Shown: piece after piece, positions 17,083-25,925 of the stretch | Position numbering within the stretch: position 1 is the stretch's first letter | Layout: every line of letters begins with the position of its first letter | Assembly: GCA_963559135.1 (NCBI GenBank) | Contig: CAUWJP010000012.1 | Location: forward strand, 1 to 64,000 | DNA from: Sellimonas sp963559135 | GTDB taxonomy: Bacteria > Bacillota > Clostridia > Lachnospirales > Lachnospiraceae | Direction: 5' to 3' | Length of the DNA stretch: 64,000 nt | Notes under the pieces: model-generated | Database searches by the model: none | Told to the model about the DNA's origin: nothing | Seen by the model: only the letters and a program-made list of their open reading frames with translations | Translations under genes and position numbers: made by a program

Positions 17083-17310
17083 ATGAATCACAAACCATTG
17101 CCCGGCATTCCGGAAGAGATCAGCAGATCTGCCGATCGTATGCTGGAACAAATTCAGGGAGGAAAAATCAGAAAACATCTTCTCGGAAGTTTATCGCGAG
17201 TTCAGCATAGTACTATCGAAAACATCGAACACAATTCATATTGTGACTTTGTAAAATCAAAACTATATTTTGATGTGATCAAACTGGAAGGAGAAGAACA
17301 TCATGAATGA
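17083..17310 (+). CDS. Small unknown protein between RelA/SpoT-like gene and partner
   Basis: 75 residues, mostly helical by composition, with no signal peptide and no recognisable motif. AGGAGGCGATACT precedes ATG, 11 bases after the stop of the RelA/SpoT-like gene. Its last 8 bases overlap the next gene, so it appears translationally coupled. An antitoxin or chaperone-like helper for the nucleotidyltransferase is possible from position alone. Confidence 0.6.
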   Translation: MNHKPLPGIPEEISRSADRMLEQIQGGKIRKHLLGSLSRVQHSTIENIEHNSYCDFVKSKLYFDVIKLEGEEHHE

Positions 17311-17836
17311 TATCGAGACCATTTATACTCAGTACGAAGATATTGTAGCCGAGTTTTCCGAACAGGTCATCAAAAACCGTTACGCTACTCTTTACAAGGA
17401 GTATACTGCATTTCTGGAAAGTCTTGGGATCTCTTCTGACGTACGGATCGACGAAATGATTCTGACGCATGCAGTGATGGATTATTTCACTGACATATCA
17501 CGTATGAAAGAATTCCACCACATCAGACAGATCGGCGAAAGAAAGTCTCTCGCCTACGAAACATACTGGCTCCTTCGAAGGAAGCCTCTTCAGGTTTTAA
17601 AGACGGAAGGAGAAGAAGAATTCTGGGCCTTCCTCAACGAAAAATTTGCTTTTACAAGAATTGCCTCCTTTTTGATGCAGGATCAGAAATCAGTAATTCT
17701 GGACGAAACGTCCAAGAAAGCATTGCTGAACTTTCTGGATACACTTTACTATTTTCTGAAATACAGGGACTATGACCCAAAAATGTTGGAACTTGTCCTT
17801 ATGGGCTTTCAGGCAGGGCAATTGATTCATTCATAA
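17303..17836 (+). CDS. Unknown helical cytoplasmic protein, third gene of RelA/SpoT group
   Basis: 177 residues, rich in aromatic and charged residues, without signal peptide or membrane segment. A distinctive centre reads YETYWLLRRKPLQVL. I cannot place it in a named family. The ribosome binding site GGAGAAG lies inside the end of the preceding gene, with an 8-base overlap. The tight spacing of all three genes suggests a functional unit. It ends convergently with the M20 peptidase gene, and no clear terminator lies in the 39 bases between. Confidence 0.68.
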   Translation: MNDIETIYTQYEDIVAEFSEQVIKNRYATLYKEYTAFLESLGISSDVRIDEMILTHAVMDYFTDISRMKEFHHIRQIGERKSLAYETYWLLRRKPLQVLKTEGEEEFWAFLNEKFAFTRIASFLMQDQKSVILDETSKKALLNFLDTLYYFLKYRDYDPKMLELVLMGFQAGQLIHS

Positions 17837-17875
17837 TTGTTGCTCCTGCCTGAAAACGAAGGGTTTTACTATTAT

Positions 17876-19012
17876 TTATGAATGTGTTATCCAGTAGTCA
17901 TCAATGGCGAGAATTGCCAGAATATAGAGCCTTACAGCTCGCATCAGCGCATCGATATTTTGCGCTTCATCCGCTCCATGTGCTTGGCCGTGCCCTTTTG
18001 GGAACGGCTTTCTTTCATTTTGCCTGCCAGCCCCAAACCCACATCCCAACCGGAATTTTCTTGCATAAGTGCATCCTTCCATAATATAAGCCGAATCTTC
18101 AGATTGTTCTATTTCATGATGCAGTTGTATCAGAAGCTTGGGAATTCCTTCGTTTTCGGAAATATAATACCCCTCATCCTCTTTAATAAATTCTACTTGC
18201 AGTCCGTATCGGTCAGCAAATTCATAAATCTTTTCTTTGGCTTCTCCAATCGTCATCGTCATCGGAAATCTAATATCTATTTCCGCCCAGGTATCTTCCT
18301 GTTTTCTGATTTTACAACGGGAATTTCCATACTGACCACCAACACTTTCGATCCCCAATTCATTTCCTGTTGGATCTTCCGAAATTCTCTTCCAAATTTC
18401 CAGACAAGGCCTATCCGATTTCAATCGAAACCAAAGCACGCTTTTTTCACCATTCGTAATCGGAAAATCATCGTCTGCAGCAATCCCAAAATCCGGCTGT
18501 CCCGCTTTTTCCAGATAATATTCGATATCTTTCATATCCGTCTCTTCATGAGCTCCCGCAAAAAGACGTACATCACAATTCGGATGGATCCCCTCTTCTT
18601 TCAAAAATACAAGTGCATAAAACAAAGCCAGAAGAGGACCCTTATCATCTACAGCACCTCTGCCGATAATATATCCTCGATCCACAGTCCCACCAAAAGA
18701 CGGATAAAGATCTTCGTTCGATGGAACCACCACATCTACATGCCCGGCTAGCAAAAGACGTTTCCCTTCCGCCTTTTCCCACGGCCGTATTTCCAATCCA
18801 TAATACTGATAATTTTCACTAACAAGCCCTTTCTCTTTTGCAAGATCCGCACAAAAATCCAGTGCTTTGGCACATTCCTTCCCATATGGATAAATTTCTT
18901 CTTTCTCGCTTTCGATACTTGGAATCCGCACAAGACGGCATACGTTTTCTACAATTTCATCTCTGTATTTCTCCAGGAATCTATGAATCGATTCCTCCAT
19001 ATCCCTTGGCAT
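17876..19012 (-). CDS. M20 family metallopeptidase (dipeptidase-like)
   Basis: 378 residues from the ATG at 19012, which follows AAAGGAGGG; a longer frame has no such site. Metal-site motifs are LLAGHVDVV, GAVDDKGPLLAL, AHEETDMKD, IAADDDFPI and GHGQAHGADE, in the order expected of Sapep/PepV-like M20 dipeptidases. Such enzymes cleave dipeptides with two zinc or manganese ions in the cytoplasm. At under 400 residues it is shorter than PepV (about 470), so the lid domain is reduced. The gene overlaps the end of the MATE exporter gene by 32 bases, implying one transcript. Confidence 0.85.
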   Translation of the reverse strand: MPRDMEESIHRFLEKYRDEIVENVCRLVRIPSIESEKEEIYPYGKECAKALDFCADLAKEKGLVSENYQYYGLEIRPWEKAEGKRLLLAGHVDVVVPSNEDLYPSFGGTVDRGYIIGRGAVDDKGPLLALFYALVFLKEEGIHPNCDVRLFAGAHEETDMKDIEYYLEKAGQPDFGIAADDDFPITNGEKSVLWFRLKSDRPCLEIWKRISEDPTGNELGIESVGGQYGNSRCKIRKQEDTWAEIDIRFPMTMTIGEAKEKIYEFADRYGLQVEFIKEDEGYYISENEGIPKLLIQLHHEIEQSEDSAYIMEGCTYARKFRLGCGFGAGRQNERKPFPKGHGQAHGADEAQNIDALMRAVRLYILAILAIDDYWITHS

Positions 19013-20351
19013 GTTCTCCCTCCTTTCCATACTTTCTGTACAGATATACACTCAGACAGAATCTGGAAAGCTGATCTGCAGCAATGACAAGCCAGATTGC
19101 TGTGATTGGCAGCTTCAGCAGAAATGCCGCTGCCAGACAGAGTGGAATTCTCACAATCCAGATTCCAAATCCAGCAACAAGCATTGGTGTATTTTTATGT
19201 CCCATTGCTCGAATCGTTCCGTTATAAATTCTGGAAAGATTTTGTGGAATCTGAATAAATCCCATTACAAATACATATTGAATTCCAATCCTCCGAAGCG
19301 CCTCTTTATCCGTCATCAGCCGCATAAAGACTCCCGGGAACAAAATCAGAAGCGCCGATGTCACAATACTAATCGCTAACGCTACCCGAATCAGCTCCTT
19401 AAAATAAATTTTTCTCAGCTCCTCATCCTTTTTTCCAATGGCTCTTGCCGCCAGCGTCGTGGATGCCGTACTAAATCCAATCGCCGGCATCTCTGTAACT
19501 GTCTCCGCCTGAATTCCAAGCTGATAGGCCGCAAACGCAGAGGATCCGTAAGAAAGAATAATTTTGCTGAGAATAATGGCAGAAAACTGCCAGAACATAC
19601 TCTCAAGGGCCGCCGGAATCCCCGTAGTATAAACCTCATAAACACAGGTTTTATCAATCCGGAAAAACCGTGGCTGTGGCGTCGTACCGGAAAACAGGCC
19701 CCTCTTTTTATTATATAACAGGAACAGATCCAGTCCGGCTCCAAAAGTCTGGGCAATCACCAGCGCCAATGCGGCTCCCCAGATACCGATTCCTTTGAAC
19801 GGTCCAATCCCGAAAATCAATCCAAACCCTAATACAATATTCACAAGATTCATAGCAGCTGCTACCATCATCGGCGTCTTAGTATCGCCATATCCCTGAA
19901 ATGCTGCCGTAGCCAACGTCATAATCACACAGCTGGAAAATCCGAATACCATGATCTTCATATACCTCTGCGCCAACATTAAAATCTGCGGATCCTTCGA
20001 GAAAAACCCAAGAAACAGGTCTGACCTGAAGAACAGGATGAGCTGAAAAATCAGTACAATAGCAAGTTCCGTCAAAAGCGTCTGCTCCATAATCTTTCTG
20101 CAGTCCGCTTTCTTTCCTGCTCCATATGCCCTCGCAATCAGAACAGTTGCGCCGATGGCCACTCCTTTATAAAACACCCATAGAGTATCCGTGATTCTGA
20201 CACAGATTCCTTGTGCCGCGATATCATTTGCCATTAGCCGCCCTACCATGGCTGTGGTAATCAGATTCGCCGAAACCTGAAGAATATTCTCCAGAATCAT
20301 CGGGATAATAATATGGTAAATCTCTTTTTTTATCGTTTTCGCCTTGTACAC
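18981..20351 (-). CDS. MATE family multidrug/cation exporter
   Basis: 456 residues with twelve hydrophobic segments. The start of helix 1 (YHIIIPMILENILQVSANL) and AMVGRL mark the MATE (NorM/DinF-like) superfamily, which expels organic cations or drugs using sodium or proton gradients. I prefer the GTG at 20351: GGAGG lies 5 bases upstream, while a longer frame would run through the hairpin before it. It is followed by the M20 peptidase with overlap. The substrate is unknown. Confidence 0.88.
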   Translation of the reverse strand: MYKAKTIKKEIYHIIIPMILENILQVSANLITTAMVGRLMANDIAAQGICVRITDTLWVFYKGVAIGATVLIARAYGAGKKADCRKIMEQTLLTELAIVLIFQLILFFRSDLFLGFFSKDPQILMLAQRYMKIMVFGFSSCVIMTLATAAFQGYGDTKTPMMVAAAMNLVNIVLGFGLIFGIGPFKGIGIWGAALALVIAQTFGAGLDLFLLYNKKRGLFSGTTPQPRFFRIDKTCVYEVYTTGIPAALESMFWQFSAIILSKIILSYGSSAFAAYQLGIQAETVTEMPAIGFSTASTTLAARAIGKKDEELRKIYFKELIRVALAISIVTSALLILFPGVFMRLMTDKEALRRIGIQYVFVMGFIQIPQNLSRIYNGTIRAMGHKNTPMLVAGFGIWIVRIPLCLAAAFLLKLPITAIWLVIAADQLSRFCLSVYLYRKYGKEGEHAKGYGGIDS

Positions 20352-20369
20352 CAGTGCCTCCGTCCTACA

Positions 20370-20404
20370 AAGAAATGTCGGGGAGGGAGCCTCCCCAACA
20401 TTTC
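20370..20404 (-). terminator. Long GC-rich hairpin between the gene remnant and the MATE gene
   Basis: The arms AGAAATGT-GGGGAGG and CCTCCCC-ACATTTCT pair almost perfectly around a 3-base loop. Read leftward, only a short TTTGT follows, so it may be a weak terminator or an attenuating hairpin just before the MATE start. It lies directly after the stop codon of the binding-protein remnant. Confidence 0.6.
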
Positions 20405-20412
20405 TCACTTAC

Positions 20413-20790
20413 TTATTTTGCAAATTTTGCTTCCATTTCTTTCTGTTCATCATTCAGAACTTTTTCCACGTCATCGCCATCAAGGATTATTTTTGCTACA
20501 CAGTTCTTAGACATTTCGATTGCCTCCGCAAAATTCTGTGTGTAATTTACCTGAGGAACTGTCTTTCCGATTTCAGTAAATACATCGAAAATCTGCTGTC
20601 CACCGAAATATGCATCTCCTTCTTTGAATACATCAGACTCTAAAGCCGGGAGATAGGACGGATACAAACCATAATTCTGGAATCCTTCTACATTGGCATC
20701 CACATCTTCCATACAGAATTTCACGAATTCTTTTGCAGCATCTGAGCATTTGCTTGCCGTAGGCACTGCAAGAACCGATGTCTTGTATAC
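20413..20790 (-). pseudogene. C-terminal remnant of an ABC sugar-binding protein
   Basis: About 120 codons read like the last helix-rich part of an extracellular solute-binding protein (KTSVLAVPTASKCSDAAKEF ... GQQIFDVFTEIGKTVPQ ... LNDEQKEMEAKFAK, then stop). No signal peptide, lipobox or N-terminal domain exists. Upstream the frame runs into the beta-galactosidase sequence in another frame. It is the 3' end of a lost gene whose front, and presumably the permease genes, were removed by the same deletion that cut lacZ. Confidence 0.75.
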
Positions 20791-22277
20791 ATGGTACTGT
20801 ATACATCCGCTATCGAAGCATCTCTGTCTTCTTCGTAGTGAATCAGCCTTGTCGGATCATATTCTTTCACAAATTTTCCTGCTGCAACGAAGGCTGTTCC
20901 AAAACCGGATTCGTTTCCAAGAGACCAGAACACGATAGACGGATGGTTCTTATCCCTTCTGACCATCCTCTCCGCCCGATCAATATAACTTTCTTCCCAA
21001 AGAGTGTCATCGCTGATCCGATTCATCTTTTTTGTATAAGCCATCTGGTTACATTCCAGATCTGCCTCTTCCATAACGTAAAACCCTAGTTCATCACACA
21101 GATCCAGAAACTCCGGCACCGGAGGATAATGCGATGTTCGAATCGCGTTGACATGATAACGCTTCATCAAATACAAATCTTTCAGCATGTCTTCTTTTTC
21201 GATGCAGCGTCCGGTATATTCATTCCAGTCATGTCGGTTAACTCCTTTTAGCTTCAGAGGACACCCATTGATATAAAACAGACCCTCTTTCAGGCAGATC
21301 GTTCGAAATCCTATCCGTTCTTCATAAACTTCTGTTACTGCTTCATTCTCTTTCAGCTCAATCACCAAATCATAAAGATATGGCTCCTCAGCTGACCACG
21401 GCTTCACCTTCTCAATCTTCGTTTCAAACTGCAGTGCCTTGTTTCCTGGATTTAGGGTGATTACTTTTTTCTCCTGGTACATCCGCTCTTCCCCGTCAAA
21501 CAAGGTTAGTGTCAGTTCCAGTTCCTTTTCCTCATTTTCATGATTTTCTATTTCAACTTCTGCCTGAAACTTTCCTGTATAATCAGACTCATCAAAAAGA
21601 GAATGCAGCTTCAGATCCGATACATGAACCTTCGGTCTGGTAATCAACGACACATCTCTGATAATTCCTCCAAACCACCACATGTCCTGATTTTCCAGAT
21701 AGCTTCCATCCGAAAACTGATATACTTCCACCGCGATGAGATTTTTCCCATTCTGAATAAATGGTGTAACGTCAAATTCTGACGTATTTCTGGATCCCTG
21801 ACTATAACCTGCCATTTCCCCATTTATCCAGACATGGTAGGCACTTTCCACTCCGTCAAATCTGAGAATGTATTCCTTTTCTTCTTCTTTACTGATCGTA
21901 ATCTCTTTCCTGTATACTCCTGTTAAATTGTCAACTTGAATGGCCGGATCATCCATAATCGGAAACAACGCATAAGCATCGTTATAACAAGGACTCCCAA
22001 AGCCATTTAACTGCCAATGTCCAGGCACCGGCATTTCTCTCCATTCTGTGTCATCATAATCTCTGGACGTACACATTGCCGGGACAAAAAACGGTGAAGA
22101 AAAACCCTGAAATTTCCACTGTCCATTCAAAAGCGTATAATTCCCGCTTTCTTCTTTTTTTCTCTTTCGCGCCGCTTCTACTGAACGATACCCACAGTAA
22201 AACGGCCGAACCAGAAGCCGGTCTCGTCCCAGCACATGAATATTGCTCCAATCCGGATGATTATATTTAAACTCCAT
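20721..22277 (-). pseudogene. lacZ: Truncated beta-galactosidase (GH2), 3' half deleted
   Basis: About 498 codons match the front of LacZ/EbgA-type GH2 enzymes: sugar-binding domain, immunoglobulin-like domain (EERIGFRTI), then the barrel (LKGVNRHDWN, RTSHYPP, SLGNESGFGTAF with the acid/base Glu). After ADVYSTMYT (about 20784) the sequence leaves the family, shifts into a 20-residue junk tail and overlaps the remnant of an ABC binding protein. The nucleophile Glu and the whole C-terminal domain are missing, so the enzyme must be inactive. The 5' end and AGGAGGG ribosome site are intact. It follows its LacI regulator by 11 bases. Confidence 0.85.
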
Positions 22278-22288
22278 CCCTTTCCCTC

Positions 22289-23338
22289 CTAAACACTTCT
22301 ACTTTCTTTACAAGTTCCTCTGATCATCAATCTGTTTGGGACAATAATTTTCACTCCTTCTTCTCTCCCTGTCATCATTCTCTCCATCAAAAGTCTTGCT
22401 GACATCGCACCGGTAATATCGTTATAAATTTTGACACTGGTCAACGGCGGAGATACAAAAGCCGCCGCTTGCTGGTCATTGCATCCGATTAAAGCAACTT
22501 CATTTGGTACGCTTATTTTATGCTCCTTTAAGGCTCTCATGAATCCGATTGCCAGATTATCATTCTCAATAAAAATTGCTCTTGGCATTTTTCGTTTTTC
22601 TTTTAGAACCTTTTGCCCGAGTTCATATCCATCTTTGACACGACTATAATTTGTAAGCCAGACGAATTCTTCCCGAAAATTGTTTTCTTCTTTCAACATT
22701 TTTTTGAAAGCAAGATATCTTCTGTCTGCTCTTAAAGAACCATAAATTTCAATTCCATACGTTCCAATATATCCAATATCCCGATATCCATTTGACCGGA
22801 AACAGTCCAGCGCTTTTCGGACTATGCTGTCAAAGTCATTAATAACATAATCCGCTTTCAGTTCGCCTTCTTCCAATTCAAAATCAGCACAGACAATTGG
22901 CACAGAAGTCTCTTTCATCATAATTCTCAGTTCACTTGCCCGAAACCATACTCCCGGGTGGCCTACAAGAATCACACCTTGAAATTCGGAAAAATGTTGA
23001 ATCCCGTTCTCAAGAGTTTCAAGAAAAATTTCTTTTACACGCAGTCCGTTCTTTTCCAACTCGTTCTTAATATTCAGACGAATAATCTGATAATAACTGT
23101 CTTCGATCTCCGAGACTTCACTATACAAAAGGAAAACTCCTATTTTCCCTTTCGGAAGACATATCGCAATGTCTTTGTTCTGATCAGCCCTTACTTTATA
23201 ACCGAGTTCTTCTGCTGCTTCCTGAATTCTGTTTCTGGTCTCTTCCGAGACCGAAAAATTTCTGTCATGATTTAGAACTCTAGATGCGGCGGCGGGGGAT
23301 ACTCCTGCCTTTGCTGCCACTTCTTTTAATGTCACCAT
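22289..23338 (-). CDS. LacI/GalR family regulator (EbgR-like)
   Basis: 349 residues. The N-terminal helix-turn-helix reads TLKEVAAKAGVSPAAASRVL (about 3-22). The C-terminal sensor domain includes VILVGHPGVWF, DYVINDFDS and ALIGCNDQQAAAF. The order of regulator then beta-galactosidase resembles the ebgR-ebgA arrangement, so lactose or a related galactoside is the likely effector. Its target gene is now truncated. Several copies of TTACTAAA upstream are candidate binding sites, which would make it autoregulatory. Confidence 0.88.
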   Translation of the reverse strand: MVTLKEVAAKAGVSPAAASRVLNHDRNFSVSEETRNRIQEAAEELGYKVRADQNKDIAICLPKGKIGVFLLYSEVSEIEDSYYQIIRLNIKNELEKNGLRVKEIFLETLENGIQHFSEFQGVILVGHPGVWFRASELRIMMKETSVPIVCADFELEEGELKADYVINDFDSIVRKALDCFRSNGYRDIGYIGTYGIEIYGSLRADRRYLAFKKMLKEENNFREEFVWLTNYSRVKDGYELGQKVLKEKRKMPRAIFIENDNLAIGFMRALKEHKISVPNEVALIGCNDQQAAAFVSPPLTSVKIYNDITGAMSARLLMERMMTGREEGVKIIVPNRLMIRGTCKESRSV

Positions 23339-23351
23339 CCCATCACCTTTT

Positions 23352-23595
23352 TTACTAAATTTTTTATTTCTTTCGTTCTTTGTTGTGTTAAATTATAGCA
23401 TTTCATTTTCTCTATTACTATAATTATTATTCTATTTTTCCTGTATTTATTGACATTTTTCAAACTTTTGCGTTATCTTTACTAAAACTTTTATGTCTTT
23501 TAGTAATATATTTACTAAACATATTTTCGTTTCTCATTTTGCTATTTTGACAAAATATCATCAATTTGATTCATAAGTAAAAAATCATTACTAAA
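23352..23595. promoter_or_regulatory. Cluster of TTACTAAA half-sites upstream of the EbgR-like gene
   Basis: The octamer TTACTAAA or its complement occurs at 23352-23359, 23479-23486, 23499-23506 (inverted), 23512-23519 and 23588-23595. The pair at 23499-23519 is a perfect inverted repeat with a 5-base centre, the size of a LacI-family operator. A TATAAT-like -10 for the regulator gene lies at 23392-23397. Autoregulation by the adjacent repressor is likely but inferred. Confidence 0.5.
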
Positions 23596-23659
23596 CCAAA
23601 GGATACTTCCTTCTTTGTTTTCTACACCCATCTCACCCCCTCTACCAATCAGACCATAA

Positions 23660-23699
23660 AAAATGCCGCACGGATTGAAACCCGTACGACATTTTATCA
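23660..23699 (-). terminator. Terminator following the sigma-fragment reading frame
   Basis: On the minus strand the arms AAAATG...ACGG and CCGT...CATTTT, with two mismatches, form a hairpin ending in a run of T. It begins at the TGA of the fragment upstream, so it is probably the original terminator of that lost gene. Confidence 0.65.
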
Positions 23700-23850
23700 T
23701 TCTTCTACATTATAAATTTTTTCAGCCAGAGCTTTTAGTTCCTTCGCAACCACACTCTGAAATATCAGTACAGGCATCTCTATAGGATCATCCAGTGAAA
23801 CGGTTCGGCTTTTAAAAAAACTTCTGCAAAGATCTCTACATTCTTATCAT
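23697..23850 (-). pseudogene. Chimeric fragment of an ECF sigma-factor gene
   Basis: Minus-strand codons read RDLCRSFFKSRTVSLDDPIEMP and then VLIFQSVVAKELKALAEKIY...stop. The first part is nearly the same, in DNA as well as protein, as residues in the middle of the sigma factor encoded at 25918-26400 (RDLRRSFFKSRTVLLDDLIEMP): roughly 90 bases with few changes. The second part does not match that sigma factor and looks like the tail of another protein. There is no start codon or sigma region 2. I read it as a partial duplication joined to an older gene end. Confidence 0.7.
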
Positions 23851-24003
23851 ATCATTGATATTCCTCTTTCAATATGCACAACTTTTTTTAATATTTCCCC
23901 GCATTTTTCAGAATTTTTAATCTTGTTTTTGTCCGAAAAAGTACTATACTCTTAGTTAAATCAATAACAATGTTTGCGCACAAATACAAAAGGAGGTTTT
24001 TTA
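23851..24003 (+). other. AT-rich leader of the glycerol dehydrogenase gene
   Basis: No gene is visible here. A plausible promoter has TATACT at about 23946-23951 with TTGTTT about 16 bases before it. AAAGGAGG lies just before the ATG at 24004. I see no riboswitch fold. Confidence 0.4.
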
Positions 24004-25107
24004 ATGCTTAGACTAAGAATGATGCGTGCTCCTCAAAAATATGTTCAGGGTAAGGATTCTCTTCTGCAATTTCACAAAGAGATGACAAGCCTCGGCAACA
24101 AATGGCTTTTCATCTGTTCCAGAAGCGGATACAATATGACTCACGACAAGATCGAGAAAAGCTTTGAAGGTACCGATGACATTCGTCATTACGAGACCTT
24201 TGGTGGTATTTCCAGTGTTGGCGAAATTGAAAAAATGCGAAAAATCGTTAAGGACAACCAGCTAAATGTAGTAGTCGGAGTAGGTGGCGGTTCTGCAATA
24301 GATACCGCAAAAGCAACAGCATACTATGAAAATCTTCCTGTTGTAATTATTCCAACCGTAGTAGCAACGGATGCTCCTTGTACCGGTCTTTCTGTCATTT
24401 ATAATGATGACCAGACTTTCAACAGCTATCTCTTCTACCCCAAAAATCCGGAAGCTGTCATTGTAGACAGCGAAATCATCGCCAATGCTCCGGTAAAATT
24501 TCTTGTCGCCGGTATGGGAGATGCTTTGGGAACCTATTTTGAGGCACGCGCCTGCGAACGCACAGACGCCCCAAGTCTGGAATCTGGCGGAATAACCCGA
24601 TCTGCCATGGCTTTGTGTCGTCTTTGCTATGACACTTTAAAAGAATATGGCGCTTCAGCAAAAAAAGCTTGTGAATGCCATGTCGTTACTCCGGCACTGG
24701 AAGCCATAATTGAAGCAAATGTCTACCTTTCCGGAGTAGGTGCAGACAATGGGGGCCTTGCTGTTGCCCATTCATTTTATAATGGATTGACAGCTCTTGG
24801 CGGACATAGCGCCCCTCACGGAAACTGTGTAGCATTTGGCACATTAGTACAGCTTATTTTGGAACGTGCCTCCAAAGAGGAATTCAAGGAAGTTCAGGAT
24901 TTCTGTATGGAAGTAGGACTTCCAGTCACTCTGAAAGAAATTGGTGTAACAAAAGATGAAGAAATTCATGTTATTTCCGAAAATGCCTGTGTAGAAGGTG
25001 AATCCATCCACAATATGGTTGCTGACGTAACTCCTGATCAGCTTTACGCAGCTATCGTCACGGCTGATGCACTTGGAAAAGAGGCTCTTTCTTCTTCAGA
25101 ACACTAG
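24004..25107 (+). CDS. gldA: Glycerol dehydrogenase, iron/zinc-type
   Basis: 367 residues from the ATG at 24004, which follows AAAGGAGG; the upstream in-frame codons are not needed. It is a group III metal-dependent alcohol dehydrogenase: NAD loop VVVGVGGGSAIDTAKA, then ligands in GMGDALGTYFEA (Asp), GLAVAHSFYNGL (His) and GGHSAPHGN (His). It oxidises glycerol to dihydroxyacetone or runs in reverse. It stands alone with its own terminator; no dihydroxyacetone kinase gene is adjacent. Confidence 0.93.
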   Translation: MLRLRMMRAPQKYVQGKDSLLQFHKEMTSLGNKWLFICSRSGYNMTHDKIEKSFEGTDDIRHYETFGGISSVGEIEKMRKIVKDNQLNVVVGVGGGSAIDTAKATAYYENLPVVIIPTVVATDAPCTGLSVIYNDDQTFNSYLFYPKNPEAVIVDSEIIANAPVKFLVAGMGDALGTYFEARACERTDAPSLESGGITRSAMALCRLCYDTLKEYGASAKKACECHVVTPALEAIIEANVYLSGVGADNGGLAVAHSFYNGLTALGGHSAPHGNCVAFGTLVQLILERASKEEFKEVQDFCMEVGLPVTLKEIGVTKDEEIHVISENACVEGESIHNMVADVTPDQLYAAIVTADALGKEALSSSEH

Positions 25108-25121
25108 AAGATAGCCCTGAA

Positions 25122-25161
25122 AAATCCGGCATATGGCGCTTAAAAAGCCCGATGCCGGATT
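25122..25161. terminator. Bidirectional terminator between gldA and the anti-sigma gene
   Basis: AATCCGGCAT (25123-25132) pairs with ATGCCGGATT (25152-25161), with a further small GGC/GCC stem in the loop. T-runs lie on both sides, so it can end both convergent transcripts. Confidence 0.85.
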
Positions 25162-25169
25162 ATCTTTTT

Positions 25170-25925
25170 TCATTCATCATGACCATGCCTGTGATGCTTC
25201 CCCTGACCTGTATTTCCAGCATTTCCGGAATCAACGTTCTCCTCTGATGAACTTTCCTCTCCGGATAATTCACTGATTCTGTCACGGATTTCCCGCATGG
25301 ACATTTCCTGCACTTCTTCTGTTGTAATATCCGGATCTAGTTCTTTTAATTCCAGATATGCTTTATATTTCGCACATCCAAGTCCCACCTCATGCGCTTC
25401 ATGTGCTTCCTCTGATGTTGCGGAACCACAATGCACATTCTGATGATGCGATGCAAAATTCTCCAAAGCTGCTAACATCGTCTCGCACTGAGTCTCCTCT
25501 TCCCCCACAACAATCACTGAAACGATCTGATCTTGCCCTACCAGTTCCACGATCCAGTCATTCTCCATAATCCGGTTTAAGGCATCCTCATAGTTCAGGA
25601 ATCGGATATTCAACTCTTCCAAAAGCTTTTCCCCATCCTCATTTTTTCCTTCAAGAGAAACCACTTTATCAAACCTATTGACTCCTATTTCAATCGAAGG
25701 ATTGACCTCCAGCTCAATCTCCGCTGTAGGAATAAAGTACACCCAGTACCCGCCAGCTATCAGGAACAGCATCATGCATGCTACGGCAGGAATCCAGGCC
25801 ATGCACATTCTTCTTCGCTTTTTCTGACCATTCTCTCTGTACTGCTCCAGAAAAACCTTAGTTCTACTTTTTAATTCTTCTTCCGCATGAATCTGATCGA
25901 AAGCCTCTTTTATCTTCTTATCCAT
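25170..25925 (-). CDS. RsgI-like transmembrane anti-sigma factor
   Basis: 251 residues. A short cytoplasmic part (1-40) is followed by a transmembrane helix (about 43-65). The outer domain starts IELEVNPSIEIGVNRFDKVVSL, a motif shared with the outer domain of RsgI-type anti-sigma factors. The tail is rich in Ser, Glu, Gly and His (ending KHHRHGHDE), a possible metal-binding end. The gene overlaps the sigma gene by 8 bases; I place the start at the ATG inside that overlap because GGAAGG lies 8 bases before it. It should hold the sigma factor at the membrane until an outside signal arrives. Confidence 0.82.
   Translation of the reverse strand: MDKKIKEAFDQIHAEEELKSRTKVFLEQYRENGQKKRRRMCMAWIPAVACMMLFLIAGGYWVYFIPTAEIELEVNPSIEIGVNRFDKVVSLEGKNEDGEKLLEELNIRFLNYEDALNRIMENDWIVELVGQDQIVSVIVVGEEETQCETMLAALENFASHHQNVHCGSATSEEAHEAHEVGLGCAKYKAYLELKELDPDITTEEVQEMSMREIRDRISELSGEESSSEENVDSGNAGNTGQGKHHRHGHDE

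Noticed and set aside
17876..18100. Possible frameshift near the C-terminus of the M20 peptidase
   Set aside because: The region looked disordered at first, but the frame carries GHGQAHGADE and IDAL in the expected order, so no shift is needed.
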